A stretch of 64,000 nt of DNA from Lepus europaeus (GCF_033115175.1 NC_084836.1:64409097-64473096), one strand, 5' to 3'; counted from the stretch's first letter, positions 32,961-44,690 are shown. Notes: a model not told the origin generated them from the sequence alone. Numbers and translations are program-made.

Positions 32961-33090
32961 TAAGTGAGGTTTCCAAGGGCTGAGGCACCCCCGGGCTCTG
33001 GCTCGTCCCTGGGTGTCTCCATCCTGAGCCTCTCCCCACTCACCAGCCTGGGTACTGCTTCTTTCCAGCTGGGCCGTTCTCCGTCCCACC

Positions 33091-33855
33091 ATGATCCAGG
33101 CTGTGCCGCTCCTCTGCTGTGTCCTGCTGTCCCCAGTGGTGGCCTTTCCAAGAAATGCCCAGAATGGAGCCCTGACCTCCCCGCCGTCTGTCACAGAGAA
33201 TGGGCCTCAGCCAAGCACGCTCCCCAGGCAGAATCCTCTCCCAGATCCCAGGGCCTGCCAGGATCTCCTGCACACGGTCCCCTCCTTAGCCCCTCTGCCT
33301 GAGCACCTGTCCCAGATAGCGCTGACGGTGGCCCTGGAGGAGGCTGGCTGCCTGGCGGAAGCCCGCAACCTGCAGCTTCAGCTCACCAGGATGGGCGCAA
33401 AGGACATCACCGAGACTCTCATCCGGCAGAGTCAGGAGCGCAGGGAGGGGGGCGGGATCAGCAGCACACAGGTCATTCTGAGGGATCTGGGGGGCTCCCC
33501 AGGGGAGCCAAGGCGGGCCCAGCGCTCAGCTCCTCTCCCTGAGGCGTGTTCCTCCCGATACGGGTGGATGCTCCACGACACCTCGGAACTGATTGCGGAA
33601 TTTGCTGAGAAGCTTCCTGCCACCGAGCTGGCAGCAAAGCTGAAAACTGCGGCTCTCAACGTCACCCAGAAGTGCACGCAAGAGTCTTGGGAGCATTTGG
33701 AAGAAGTGGCCAAAGAGCTGATAAAAAGTCCTGAAGTTAGGAACTACACAATGCCTATAGAAGAGCAGACAAGCTTTGCCATTCGAATCATGTACATGTG
33801 GAAGCGTGTTATAGTGGACATGATAAAGGAATTTTTCCAGACTTATTTTGGATAA
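33091..33855 (+). CDS. APON: APON, apolipoprotein N (apolipoprotein F family), intact
   Basis: A secreted 254-residue protein of the apolipoprotein F family, reported from liver and gonads in rodents and cattle. Its detailed function is poorly known. Seen: signal peptide MIQAVPLLCCVLLSPVVAFP, a proline-rich stretch, then the block ACQDLLHTVPSLAPLPEHLS, which parallels CQTLLPKSLPGFNHLAPLPK in APOF, and VALEEAGCLAEARNLQLQL. The dibasic site RRAQR/S at residues 141-146 predicts a 109-residue mature chain with N-glycosylation motifs NVT and NYT. The coding part sits in one exon: acceptor TTTCCAG at 33068, ATG at 33091 in a favourable context (CCACCATGA), stop at 33855. It lies 8 kb after TIMELESS on the same strand, as in mouse. 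I believe the human gene is a pseudogene; here the frame is unbroken. Confidence 0.88.
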   Translation: MIQAVPLLCCVLLSPVVAFPRNAQNGALTSPPSVTENGPQPSTLPRQNPLPDPRACQDLLHTVPSLAPLPEHLSQIALTVALEEAGCLAEARNLQLQLTRMGAKDITETLIRQSQERREGGGISSTQVILRDLGGSPGEPRRAQRSAPLPEACSSRYGWMLHDTSELIAEFAEKLPATELAAKLKTAALNVTQKCTQESWEHLEEVAKELIKSPEVRNYTMPIEEQTSFAIRIMYMWKRVIVDMIKEFFQTYFG

Positions 33856-34169
33856 GGAGGGCCTCCTAGCATCACCTTTACTTTCTCAGATGTTTCTGAC
33901 AGGCCCGTGCACAGGGAGAGTTTAGGACAGATGTTTGTTCTTCATTTGATCCCATTGTGACCGTAACAAGCCTTGCTCCTCTCTTAGTAGGTCCTAGCCC
34001 CTATTTCTTCTCCCAGTTTCTCTTCCTTCCAGTTGTTAAATACTGCGGATTGATTATGTACTATGCATGAAGCCTGTTGTGATCTCCCCGTTCATCTGCC
34101 TGGTGCTTTGTAGCCCCCCAGCTGGCCGCTGGAGCTTGCTTACGTGAATGTTTGTAACTGGGAAGAAGA

Positions 34170-34175
34170 AATAAA
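34170..34175 (+). terminator. APON: APON poly(A) signal
   Basis: AATAAA about 315 nt after the stop codon, in otherwise repeat-free 3' UTR sequence. Confidence 0.75.
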
Positions 34176-34289
34176 TAGCTGTTTGCACGTCAGAATCATG
34201 GTTGTCTGATCTCAAGTCTGGATCTCTGGGGATCCCTTTTGTGAGCCGCAGATGGAAGCTGGCAGGGACACATAGGAGGTGTGTGCATC

Positions 34290-34560
34290 CTCTGAGGCTG
34301 AAGGTTCGAGCAGTCATTACAAATTGGCAAATATCTGTGGAGATCATGTCCCTTACTGATCATCAGGGACAGCGATCCCCATCCCCACCCCCATGGGGCA
34401 GGGAACTGGGCACAGGGCCTGCGCCGATCTAGTCTCACTTCTCACTCGCGGGGCTGCATGGTAATGCAGGGCAGTGCAGCAGAGGAGGGCTCTGCTGATC
34501 CGGCATGGGGAGCCCAAGAAAAAAACTAGGTCTCATTCCTACTTCCTGATGAGGACACAA
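34290..34560 (+). pseudogene. Duplicate of the APOF promoter region
   Basis: Collinear with 54505-54700 upstream of live APOF: GGCAAATATCTGTGGAGAT (GAGCAAATATTTGTAGAAAT), CCTTACTGATCA(T)CAGGG, GGGCAGGGAACTGGGCA (GGGACAGAGAATTGGGCA), TGGGCTG..TGGTAATG. The CTATAAGT box of APOF is not preserved here. It heads the decayed APOF copy that follows. Confidence 0.75.
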
Positions 34561-34563
34561 AGG

Positions 34564-34880
34564 CTGGGTGTTTGGCACAACCATTAAGTCACCTGCTTGA
34601 GACACCACATTCCATATCAGAGTGCCTGGGTTTGAGCCTCCGCTCTGCTGCCAACTCCAGCTTCCGGCTAATGCTCACCCCGGAGTCAGCAGATGATGGT
34701 TCAAGTACTTGAGTCCCCACCACCCTCATGGGAGACCCAGATGAAGTTCCTGGCTCCTGGTCTTGCCATGGCCCAGCCCCAGCTGTTATAGGCATTTGGA
34801 CAGTGAACCAGCACATTGAAGATCTCTCTGTTTCTTTCTTTCAAATAAAATGAAAATAAAGAGATGCTTTAAAAAAATAA
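34564..34880 (+). repeat. CSINE inside the decayed APOF copy
   Basis: Forward copy between the duplicated promoter and the duplicated first exon (AAAGGAACACAAGC against AAAAGAACAGAAGC at 54762). Confidence 0.8.
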
Positions 34881-35427
34881 AAAGGAACACAAGCTGAGAG
34901 TTGATGGGTGAGATTTCCTCTAACCGAGTCCTAGTTCCTTTCAGACCATAGCCCCAGGGGAATGGTTTGAGTGTTGTCTTCTGTGCTGGCACAGTCTGAT
35001 CAGCTGAGCGTCACCTGAAACCCACCATGACCTGCCTCTACTGCCTCCCACGGTTGTCATGTCATGTGGACCCAAAGACCTTGGTGCCTTTCTCTTCATC
35101 TCTGAAGATCCAGTCACCCTCCTGGCTCTTGGTTATGGTGAAGTAACACCTTGACAGTAGGGACTCCATTTTGGAGAACCTGAGACTCCATTCTGGGTAG
35201 GTGCCCCCCTACACACCCCGAGATTCTTATCTGAAACTATGATCTGAAACAGCTGAACAACAGCAGTCCACTACATCACACTTGGCAGAGCATAGAAACC
35301 CCCTAGCATGATCACTCAAGCTTGGAAGTGGATAGGCTGCACCTGGGTTAATGATAAAAATGTAATTTGTCTATGTCCTATATATGATTAAAACCAATAC
35401 CTGGATTAATGTCAAGATTATAATTAA

Positions 35428-35772
35428 AGCCGGCACCGCGGCTCAATAGGCTAATCCTCTGCCTGCGGCGCCGGCACACCGGGTTCTAGTCCTGGTCTGG
35501 GCAGCGGTTCTGTCCCAGTTGATCCTCTTCCAGTCCAGCTCTCTGCTGTGGCCTGGGAGTGCAGTGGAGGATGGCCCAAGTGCTTGGGCCTTCTACCCAC
35601 ATGGGAGACCAGGAGAAGCACCTGGCTCTTGGCTTTAGATCAGCGCGGTGCGCCAGCCGCAGCACGCCGGCCTCAGCGGCCATTGGGGGGTAAACCAACG
35701 GAAAAGGAAAACCTTTTTCTCTGTCTCTCTCACTATCCACTCTGCCTGTCAAAAAAATTAATTAATTAAAAA
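35428..35772 (+). repeat. Young CSINE in the solo LTR
   Basis: Target duplication AAGATTATAATTAA at 35414-35427 and 35773-35786. Confidence 0.9.
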
Positions 35773-35971
35773 AAGATTATAATTAACATTGTTAAGATTG
35801 TAACTGCTAATGTCAAGATTATTATTGATACTAGTTTCGCATAGGTTTTAGGTCAGCTTGACCCCAGTAACCATGTATTCCCCCTGATCCTAGCAACCAT
35901 GTATTCCCCTCCTGATTTTGTGGTTTTTGCCTTTATAAACCCTGTTGCTTTGGGTTTCAGGGTCGAGAGTT

Positions 35972-36317
35972 TTTTGTTTTTGTTTTTGACAGGCAAAGTG
36001 GACAGTGAGAGAGAGAGACAGAGAGAAAGGTCTTCCTTTGCCGTTGGTTCACCCTCCAATGGCCGCTGTGCCCGGTGTGCTGCAGCCGGTGCACCGCGCT
36101 GATCCAAAGGCGGGAGCCAGGTGCTTCTCCTGGTCTCCCATGGGGTGCAGGGCCCAAGCACTTGAGCCATCCTCCTCTGCACTCCCGGGCCACAGCAGAG
36201 AGCTGGCCTGGAAGAGGGGCAACCGGGACAGAATCCGGCGCCCCGACCGGGACTAGAACCTGGTGTGCCGGCGCCGCTAGGCGGAGGATTAGCCTATTGA
36301 GCCACGGCGCTGGCCTA
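35972..36317 (-). repeat. Young CSINE in the solo LTR, reverse
   Basis: Target duplication AGGGTCGAGAGTT at 35959-35971 and 36318-36330. It sits between the LTR's TATA box and poly(A) signal. Confidence 0.9.
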
Positions 36318-36610
36318 AGGGTCGAGAGTTCTTTAGGGCATGAGCCCATTCTCCACCATCGGCAATAAAGGACCATCAAATTTTATCAATGTGTGGTGCT
36401 CCTTTTTTCACACTTGCTCAGGTACAACAATGGCAGACCCTGCTCCAAAAGTCTTGCCTGGCCTCACCCACTGGTTCCCTCCACTAAGGATCCTGACAGA
36501 CCTGACACTGAAGGTTGCCCTGGAGCAGCCAATTTCTGGACTCTATAACTTCATCTCCAGGCCGGGCCACGTGAAAAAGCCATGCAGGTTTTCTTTAACC
36601 AGATACCAGG

Positions 36611-37617
36611 TACCATAAGGACAGGTGGAGCTTCCCAAGGGAATACCTTGGTTTGTCTTGTGCTGCTGCTAGGCAAGGTTCGGCTTGATCCAGGGAGAGC
36701 AAATGTGCCTTCCCCACCATACACTGGAGGCATGAGCAGAAGCAGTGCATAGCGAACGTGGTCCAGCTGTGGCCAGGTGTGGCAGTCTGCCACAAACCCA
36801 GGCATATCTTTGTACTTCGTTGCTCAGAGCTGGTCTGTCAAACCCAAAGGACAAGGGCGAGATGGGGCAATTGACCTTGAATATCACCTTCTGATGACCC
36901 CGCTCAGGCTGTTAAGTGGACCTATGGGCTACTGGTGAGTTCTCTGTATAATGAAGTCTGGAGTTCAACAGCTAAGCCAGAACCACTACAACAGAAGGCA
37001 AAAACCCCTCTAGGGGGCCAGCGTCATGGTGTAGCTGGTAAAGCCACCGCCTACATCACTGACATCCTGTATGGGCACCAGTTCGTTTCCCTGCTGCTCT
37101 ACTTCTGGTCCAGCTCCCTGCTAATGACCTGGGAAAAACAGTAGAAGATGGCCCAGGTGTTTGGGCCCCTGCTACTCTTGTGGAAGACCCTGGAGAAGCT
37201 CCTGGCTCCTGGCTTCAGCCTGGCCCAGTGCTGGCCAGTGCGACCATCTGAGGAGTGTACCAGCGGATGGAAGACCTCCCTCTCTCTCTTTCTCTCTATG
37301 TCTCTCCTTCTGTATCTCTGTAATTCTTTCAAATAAATAAAAATAATCCTTTAGAAAATAAAAACCCCTCTGACTGGGGGGGAAGGCATTGGGGACACCA
37401 CAGAAGTGGTCACCAAGGGGTTACAAGCCAACAACCCCAGCCTCAGAGGGCAAGACTTCAGAAGTGAGTTCCTCCTCACTGTAGGCTTCATTCAAGGGCT
37501 TTGACTTAGATACCACACCCAGGAGTTTTGTGCTTTATCCAAAGGGATTAGGCACAGAAGGAATGTATATCAGTCTAGACAAGCTGCGAATGTGGTATTC
37601 AAAGCCCAACCTTATGG
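36611..37617. other. Unassigned sequence split by a CSINE (37015-37360)
   Basis: About 400 bp on the left and 250 bp on the right of the SINE belong together: AAAAACCCCTCT is the duplicated target on both sides. An 84-residue frame on the - strand (36551-36805) has no domain I recognise. The sequence does not look like the local SINE or LINE families and could be the decayed 3' half of the APOF copy or an inserted retro-pseudogene. Confidence 0.4.
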
Positions 37618-38912
37618 GGGCCAGTATTGTGTCACAGCAAGTTGAGTTACCGCTTGCCATGCAGGCATCCCCTGTGGATGCCAGTTCTAGTCCAAGCTGC
37701 TCCACTTCCAATCAGGCTCCCTGCTAATGCACCTGGGAAAGCAGTAGAAGATGGCCCAAGTACTTTGGTCTCTGCCAACCATGTGGGAGACCCAGTTGGA
37801 GTTCTAGATTGCCAGCTCTGGGCTGGCCCAGCGGTGGTTCTTGCAGCCATTTGGGGAGTGAACCAGCAGATGCAAGATCTTTCTGTCTCTTCCTCTCTCT
37901 GCAACTTTGCCTTTCAAATAAACAAATAAATCTTTTTAAAAAAAAAACCAAAAACTTAGCATCTAGTTTAATATCTGTAAGGTAGGCAGTACTTACAAGC
38001 TCAGTCATTAACATTCATCACCAAGTCCTACTCCCCTGGCTACAAAATGGAATCTTCAATTCATATTGTGTCAGCCTCCAAGTACCAATGCTGGTGAAGA
38101 GAATTATTACCTAAAAACAAACAAACAACAACAACAAAAAAAAACTAAAACAAAAAACCCTGTACTCTATAAAAAGTACAAATATTATATATCACTTGTC
38201 AATTTACCAAAGTTTTTTAAGAAGCTTTTTTTTCTACTCCATAATAAAATTGTCTGACTCTTTACATCACACCCGTGTCTGCTTGCTCTATTCTGTTAGG
38301 CTTTGGGTGCTACATAAGTTTCATTTCCCAAAGATCAGATGGCCCCAGGAGCAAAAATGGAGAGACGTGGAGAAAATGCTGTACAGTGCAGCAAGTCTTT
38401 CACAGATACAGGAATCCACACAGTGAAAAGCACAGGTGACATAAATCTTAGCCCTGTTGAAATTCCAGGTGGCTGCAGAAAATGAACCTCCAATGAGGTG
38501 GGGAGGAGGAAGCTGGGTATATATATCAAAATAGGGTCCGTGCAATCTTTTACTTTTTATTTGTTTTTAAAGATTTATTTATTTATTTGAAAGGCAAGAG
38601 TTACAGAGAGGCAGATGCAGAGGCAGAGGCAGAGGGAGAAAGGGGGGGGGGGAGGGAGATCTTCGAATTGCTGGTTTACTCCCCAAATGGTCGCAATGGC
38701 GGAAGCTGAGCCAATCCAAAGCTAGGAGCCAGAAGCTCAGGTCTCCCATGAAGGTGCAGGGGCCCAAGGACTTGGGCCATCTTCTACTGCTTTCCTAGGC
38801 CATAGCAGAGAGCTGGATTGGAAGTGGAGCAGTTGGGACCCAAATTGGTGTTCATATGGGATGCCGGCACTATAGGTGGCAGCTTTACTCGCTACACCAC
38901 AGCGCCAGCCCC
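37618..38912. repeat. CSINEs 37618-37940 (forward) and 38566-38912 (reverse) with unique AT-rich sequence between
   Basis: 37945-38565 shows no gene. It includes a CAA/AAAC-rich patch at 38115-38160. The reverse SINE carries a G run in its GA tract (38641-38652). Confidence 0.65.
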
Positions 38913-39159
38913 CAGTTGCAATCTTATGGACTGTACGACTTTTGGTGCAATTTCTAGACCTCTGCACAGTTTAGGGGCATTAGAGAAATTTTTTTTGTAT
39001 CTGCATTGTTCAAATGGTTAGGCACTGGCCCTGTTGTGTGCCTACTGAGCATTTGAAATATGGATAGTGTGACTGAGAAAGTGAATTTTTGTTCTGATTT
39101 CCTTTCTGTAAAATATATTATTCATTTTTATTCCTGGTATTATATGATAGTGTCTCTAT

Positions 39160-40215
39160 GTGTTATGGACCAAATTCTGTCCCCTCAAAATTGATCAACT
39201 GAAGCCCTAACTCCATGGGATTGTATCTGGATATATGGCCCTTAGGGAGGTAAAGTTAAATGAAGTCCAATAGGACCCATGTCTTTATAAAAAGATGCGG
39301 ACTGGGGCTGGCATTGTGGCCCAGTGAGTCTCTTGCAATACTGGCATTCCATATCCGGAGCACAAGTTTGAGTTCTGGTTGCTCTGCATCCCAACCTGCT
39401 CCCTGCTAATGAGCCTGGGGAGGGCAGTGAAAGATAAGTATTTGGGGCCACTCCCACTGATGTGGGAGACCCAGATGGAGTCCCTGGCTCCTGGCTTCAA
39501 CCTGGACCAGCCACGTGCATTGCTGCCATTTGGGTAGTGAACCAGTAGATGGAAGATGTCTCTTTTTGTCTCTCCCTCTCTCTCTGTCACTCTGCTCTTC
39601 AAATTAACAAATAAATCTTGAAGAAGGAGTAGGAGGAAGAGAAGGAGGAGGAAGAGGAAGAGGAGGAGGGCCAACATCGGCATTGTAGCGCAACTGCCTG
39701 TGATGCTGGCATCCCATGTGAGTGCCAGTTTTCAAGTCCTAGATGCTCCACTTTCAATTCAGCTTCCTGCTAAAGTGCCTGGGAAAGCAGCAGAAGGTGG
39801 CCCAAGTACTTGGGCTGTTGCCACCCATGTGGGAGACCCGGATGCAGTTCCAGGCTCCTGGCTTCAGCCTGGCCAAGTGCTGGCTTTTGCAGCCATTTGG
39901 GGAATGAACCAGCAGACAGAAGATATCTCTCTCTCTGTGTCTCTCCCTCTCTCTGAACTCTGCCTTTCAAATAAATAAAACTATATATATATAAAAAAAA
40001 AAAAAAAGAGGAAGAGCTCCTAGGAGCAGATGGAAGACAAGCCACGTGAGGACACAGTGAGAAGTGGCATCTTCAAGCCAGGGAGTGAGCCCTCAGGAGA
40101 CCCAGGCCTGCTGACATTTCTTCTTGCACTTCCAACCCCAGAACAGTGAGAAATAAATTCATGGTGCTGAAGTCACCAGTTAGCGCTGTTTTGTCCTGGC
40201 AGCTCTAGCAGATTA
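39160..40215 (+). mobile_element. Ancient MaLR-type (MLT1-like) LTR split by two CSINEs
   Basis: TGTTATGGACCAAATTCTGT with CTGAAGCCCTAACTCCATGG and CATGTCTTTATAAAAAGATG on the left. GACAAGCCACGTGAGGACAC, AGTGAGAAGTGGC and AACAGTGAGAAATAAATTCA on the right follow the known layout of these LTRs. Forward CSINEs at 39303-39622 and 39668-40006 break it, separated by a GAGGAAG-type purine tract. Confidence 0.65.
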
Positions 40216-40346
40216 AATTTTTTCATCTATTCCCTGGTACCTTTGTGAGTCCACCCCATCTGAAAACTTATTTTTGCATCCTAAAAATAATCTTTTATAA
40301 CTAAAAAATTTTTTTTCTTACTTCCTTTTTTTAGTTTAGTTTTTTT

Positions 40347-40740
40347 TTTTAATATTTATTTATTTATTTTAAAGAGTTACAGAGAGAGAGAAGGAGAGGC
40401 AGAGAGAGGGAAAGAGAGAGTGGTCTTCTGTCCGCTGGTTCACTCCCCAATTGGCCACAATGGCTGGAGCTGCGCCAATCCAAAGCCAGGTTCCAGGAGC
40501 CTCCTCTGGGTATCCCACGTGGGTGCAGGGCCCAAGGACCTGGGCCATCTTCCACTGCTTTCCCTGGCCACAGCAGAGAGCTGGATGGGAAGTGGAGCAG
40601 CTGGGACTCGAACCACGCCCATATGGGATGCTGGCACTGCAGGCAGTGGCTTTACCTGCTACGTCACAGCACTGGCCCTTTTAGTTTAGTTTTTCTAAAT
40701 TGTGATTTAAAAAAAAAAGTAACAGAAAAGTTCCCATCTT

Positions 40741-40771
<31 letters not shown>

Positions 40772-41314
40772 GAGAGAGAGAGAAAAATCTCCCATCTGCC
40801 ACTGGTTCATTTCCCAAATGTCACAACTGTTAGGCTAAACCTGACCCAAGCCAGGAGCCAGGAATTCAATCCAAGTCTCCCACTTGAGTGGCAGGAACCT
40901 AATTACTAAGTATTAGCAGGAAGCTGGAGCCACAGAGCCAGAGCTGAATACTGAACCCAGGTTATGGGACAAGGGCATCTTAACCACTAGACCAAATGCT
41001 CTCCCCCTCCCCCTAACCATTTTTTTTTTTTTTTAAATCAGAGTTACAGAGAGAGGGAGAGATAGAAAGAGAGATCTTCTATCCATCGGTTCACTCCCCA
41101 AATGGCTGCAACAAGCCAGGAGCCAGGGCCTTCACCTGGGTCTCCCACGTGGTTAGCAGAGGCCCAGCCTCCTGGGCCATCTTCTGCTGCTTTCCCAGGC
41201 ACATTAGCAGGGAGCTGGATCAGAAGTGGGGCAGCCGGGACTTGAACTGGAAGTTACATGGGATGCTGGCATCACAGGTGGCGGCTTAATCTGCTGCACC
41301 ACAATGCCAGCCCC
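40347..41314 (-). repeat. Three reverse CSINEs in series
   Basis: 40347-40678, 40742-41012 (poly(T) of about 28) and 41020-41314. The middle copy is old and lacks a normal promoter half. Confidence 0.75.
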
Positions 41315-41640
41315 TCACTGTAGGCTGAAAATACCAGAAGTCAGGAATGCAGTTAATAATACCAATCTACCATGCACCATGGCTTAGCCTGGCCTACCTT
41401 ACATGAACTTAGAACAGTTACACTAGCCCACCATTGGACAAAATCATCCAACACAAAACCTACTTTATAATAATGTGTTGAATGTTTCACGCAATTTATT
41501 AAATACCTGTATCCAAAAAAGCACTGGCAACACAGCACACTGTATTTTATTTGTTTACCCCCCAAGTTTAAAGTATGGTTTCCACTGAGTTTTGTAGCTT
41601 TTGCATCCTTGTAAAGTAAAAAAAAAAAAAATTGTTAACT
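41315..41640. repeat. Possible ancient DNA-transposon fragment
   Basis: CTTAGAACAGTTACACTAGC, AAAATCATCCAACACAAAAC and TTTATAATAATGTGTTGAAT follow an old mammal-wide repeat I recall as DNA-transposon-like. Family uncertain. Confidence 0.35.
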
Positions 41641-41679
41641 GAGCAATCACAAAAGACGTGGAAAACATATTCTCATTAT

Positions 41680-42933
41680 TTTTTTAATCTTTATTTATTT
41701 GAAAGGCAGAGTTACAAAGAAGGAGAGACAGAGGGAGACAGAGATCTTGCATCCTCTGGTTCACTCCCTAAATGTATGCAACAGCCAGGGCTGGGCCAGG
41801 CCAAAGCCAAAAGCCAGGAGCCAGGAGCTTCATCCGGGTCTCCCATGTGGGTACAAAGCATTGTGGCCTGCAAACTGGGAAGGCCAGTTACTCAAGTACT
41901 TGGGCCTCTGCCACCACGTGGGAGGCTCAAACGGAGTTCCTGGCTCCTGACTTTGACCTGGCCCAGCCCTGGCTGTTGCGGCCATTTGAGGAGTGAACCA
42001 GCTGACAGAAGCTTATTCTCTCTCTCTTCCCCCTTCTCTGCTTCTCTAAGTTGATTTTTGTCTTTGAAATAAATTTTTTTTTGACACGCAGAGTGGACAG
42101 TGAGAGAGAGACAGAGAGAAAGGTCTTCCTTTTGCCATTGGTTCACCCTCCAATGGCCCCTGCGGCCGTCACACCGCGCTGATCCGAAGGCAGGAGCCAG
42201 GTGCTTCTCCTGGTCTCCCATGGGGTGCAGGGCCCAAGCACTTGGGCCATCCTCCACTGCACTCCTGGGCCACAGCAGAGAGCTGGCCTGGAAGAGGGGC
42301 AACCGGGACAGAATCCGGTGCCCTGACTGGGACTAGAACCCGGTGTGCCAGCGCCGCTAGGCGGAGGATTAGCCTGTTGAGCCACGGTGCCGGCCAATAA
42401 ATAAATCTTTTTTAAAAATAAAAAGAAATAGGGGCTTGTGGAAGGTGTTGTGGTGCATCAGGTTAAGTTACCACCTGGGGTTTTAGACTCTATCAAGAGT
42501 CTGGTTCAAGTTCCAGCTACTTGGCACTTCCAATTCAGCTTCTTGCTGAAAGATTCTCTCTCTCTCTCATTCTGCCTTTCAAATAAATAAGTATTTAAAC
42601 ATAAAAGTTTAAGATTTTATTTATTTGAGAGGTATAGTTACAGACAGAGAGAGGGAGAGACAGACAGAAAGGTCTTCCATCTGCTGGTTCACTCCCCAAA
42701 TGGCTGCAATGGCTGCAGCTGGGCCGATCTGAACCCAGAAGCCAGGAGCTTCTTCCAGGTCTCCCATGCAGGTGCAAGGGTCCAAGCACTTGGACCATCC
42801 TCCTCTGCATTCCCAGGCCCATTAGCATGGAGCTGGATCAGAAGCAGAGCATCTGGGACTGGAACCTGCACCCATATGGGATGCTGTCATGGCAGGCGGA
42901 CACTTAACCTACTACACCACAGCACTGACCCTC
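41680..42933. repeat. Composite of CSINEs, one young copy at 42071-42393 (reverse)
   Basis: 41680-41860 is the 3' half of a reverse copy that turns directly into a forward half (41861-42070). A young reverse copy sits at 42071-42393, followed by a short forward piece (42432-42600) and a reverse copy (42608-42933). The forward-reverse join may be a partial inversion or twin priming. Confidence 0.65.
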
Positions 42934-43324
42934 TAAGTTAACTTTCACTGTATGCTCCTAGAATACAAAGATAAAATCTTCTTTTATATATTGTTTTATC
43001 CTGTCACCTTGCTAAATTCACTAATACTCATTTTAAAAATTTGGCACTTTAAAATATTTTACAAAAGCAATCATGTTGTTTTTAAACAAATACAGTTCGA
43101 GGGCAGGCGTTATGACTCGGGTGGCCACCTGGGGTGCCTGCACTCCATATCAGAACGCCAGATGCAAGCTCTGACTACTCTGCTTCCAATCCAACTTCCT
43201 GCCAATGTGTCCAGGAGGCAGCAGGTGATGGCTCAAGTACTCAGGTTTCTGCCACCCATGTGGGAGACCTGGATGGTGTTCCTGGTTCCTGGCTTCAGCC
43301 AGGCCTGACTCTGGCTGTTGTGGG

Positions 43325-43750
43325 TGTCGGACCCTCACCAGCGAGGGTCCAACATAGTCATGACACGGTCACTGTTCAACAATTCTCAAGGAACTTTCAC
43401 TCTTTCTCGGTTCTCAAGGAACTTTTACTTGTGGGGGCAGAAGGAAAGCAGGGAGAGGAGAAAAGAAGAGGAGGGGCCACAGTGGTGGCTGCAGGCAGTG
43501 GCGGCCACGCCAGCCCTCCCAGATCCCAATGTCCCTTTATGCTGATATCCTCCAATCAGATGAAAGGGCGCGTATAGCCTCAGGTCGAAAGTTCATCTGT
43601 TTCACCTGGTTCTTCCTAGTTGTTTGTGCAGAGTCCATTCTGTTTCATCTGTTTCACCTGGCTGTTTTCGTAGGCCTTGTGGTCGACCGATTGCTGCAAA
43701 CCATGTAGATGAGGAGGTTCTCACAGGTGGCCAGCCTGCGGTTCCCCACA
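43325..43750 (-). repeat. Proviral 3' LTR (426 bp)
   Basis: Same termini as the 5' LTR. About ten substitutions and two gaps separate the pair, many at CpG positions, so the insertion is fairly recent on a mammalian scale. Confidence 0.9.
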
Positions 43751-43762
43751 GCTCCCCCTTTT
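43751..43762 (-). promoter_or_regulatory. Polypurine tract before the 3' LTR
   Basis: AAAAGGGGGAGC on the - strand abuts the 3' LTR directly, as needed for plus-strand priming. Confidence 0.8.
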
Positions 43763-44159
43763 GTTATTTATGGCGCGGAGTCGTGCCTATCTTAGGTTCC
43801 CAGCGACGCACCACCTGCTTACCCGTCATCGAAACATTGGGAAGCATGTCCCAAGTTCTGTCTTAGGTTGCTAGGGGCACTCGCTAGTGATTACCCGTCT
43901 TTGGCTACCGCTCCATCATGTCAAGCCATATCTGTTGCTGAGGGTCAGAGCGATACATAGCAAGCATAGCCTGTCGGACCACTACAGATATTTATGGTTT
44001 TTGTATGAAAAGTGTAAGGAAATTTGAAATTCAAGTCCTCAGGGACAACAAAAGTGATTAAGCAAGACCAAGTAACAATGTTAATGCCATTTACAAAGGA
44101 AAAAACTGATACAAAAACATTCTTATTTACATTACACAAAGCTTAGGTGTTAGCCTTGA

Positions 44160-44690
44160 ACATAACTTTCAAAATACCTTCAAATATATCCAACTCAGGT
44201 CACTTTGCTGATTTGCTGCAGTACAAATCACGTGCAACATCTTTTTTTCCTTAAGACAAAACAATTCTTCAAACAATACTGCAAGTACATCACTAAACAC
44301 CATGAACTCAGGAGTTTTGCCACACTTTTTCCTATTCAAAAAATTTATAGTATATAGAGCTATAGCCAATGCATCGCAATTAGCTACCGCATATTCTCCT
44401 AGTCCCCCTTTTTATTAAAGTTTTTAAGTACAGGTGAGTCTGTTCAATTATTGCCTGCCCTTGGGGATTGTAGGGCAAACCTGTAATGTGCTTTATGCCA
44501 AATTCTTTTAAGAATGTAGCAAAACAGGCCAAAGTGTACGCCAGCCCGTTATCTGTTTTGATAATTTTGGGCACCCCCAAGTGGCAAAGGACTGTAGACA
44601 GTGTTGAATAACCTGTTGAGTTCCTTCTTTTAGAGCCGTGGCTGACACAATTCCAGAGAACGTGTCCACCTACACGTGCAAACAGCTCTG
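44160..44690 (-). pseudogene. Endogenous retroviral integrase remnant
   Basis: The catalytic core begins abruptly near VDTFSG (about 44670). IIKTDNG (44540-44570) carries the second acidic residue and NPQGQAIIEQTH the glutamate. The rest continues in another frame to about 44170. The zinc-binding N-terminus and first catalytic aspartate are absent. Confidence 0.75.

Larger units (their letters stand above)
35139..36429 (+). mobile_element. Solo LTR of an ERV1-type (gamma-like) endogenous retrovirus
   Basis: Starts TGAAGTAACACC and ends GGTACAACA, with 4-nt target duplication ATGG at 35135-35138 and 36430-36433. Contains GACTCCATTTTGGAG, TATA box TTTATAAAC at about 35932 and AATAAAGG poly(A) signal at 36363. 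Without its two SINEs (35428-35772 and 35972-36317) and one copy of each target it is about 573 bp. A 4-nt duplication fits class I viruses. No internal genes remain. Confidence 0.8.
34880..36610 (+). pseudogene. Decayed APOF copy, split by a solo LTR
   Basis: Left part to 35138: ATCCAGTCACCCTCCTGGCTC matches CCCAGTCACCCTCCTCAGGCTC in the APOF propeptide. The right part from 36430 continues at the adjoining point: CAGACCCTGCTCCAAAAGTC (APOF: CAGACCCTGCTCCCCAAGTC), then GTTCCCTCCACTAAGGATCCTGACAG... in step with the LAPLPKFLVGLAL codons, with frame breaks and stops. Homology fades after GCCCTGGAGCAGCC, with a weak match at CAGGCCGGGCCACGTG. The mature-chain half is gone or unrecognisable. Confidence 0.8.

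Noticed and set aside
43098-43577. 147-residue frame across the SINE and LTR border
   Set aside because: Chance fusion of CSINE and LTR sequence; no start context or homology.
43760-44160. Retroviral env fragment before the 3' LTR
   Set aside because: Only short frames without a surface or transmembrane signature; could be pol 3' end or leader-like sequence, so not called.
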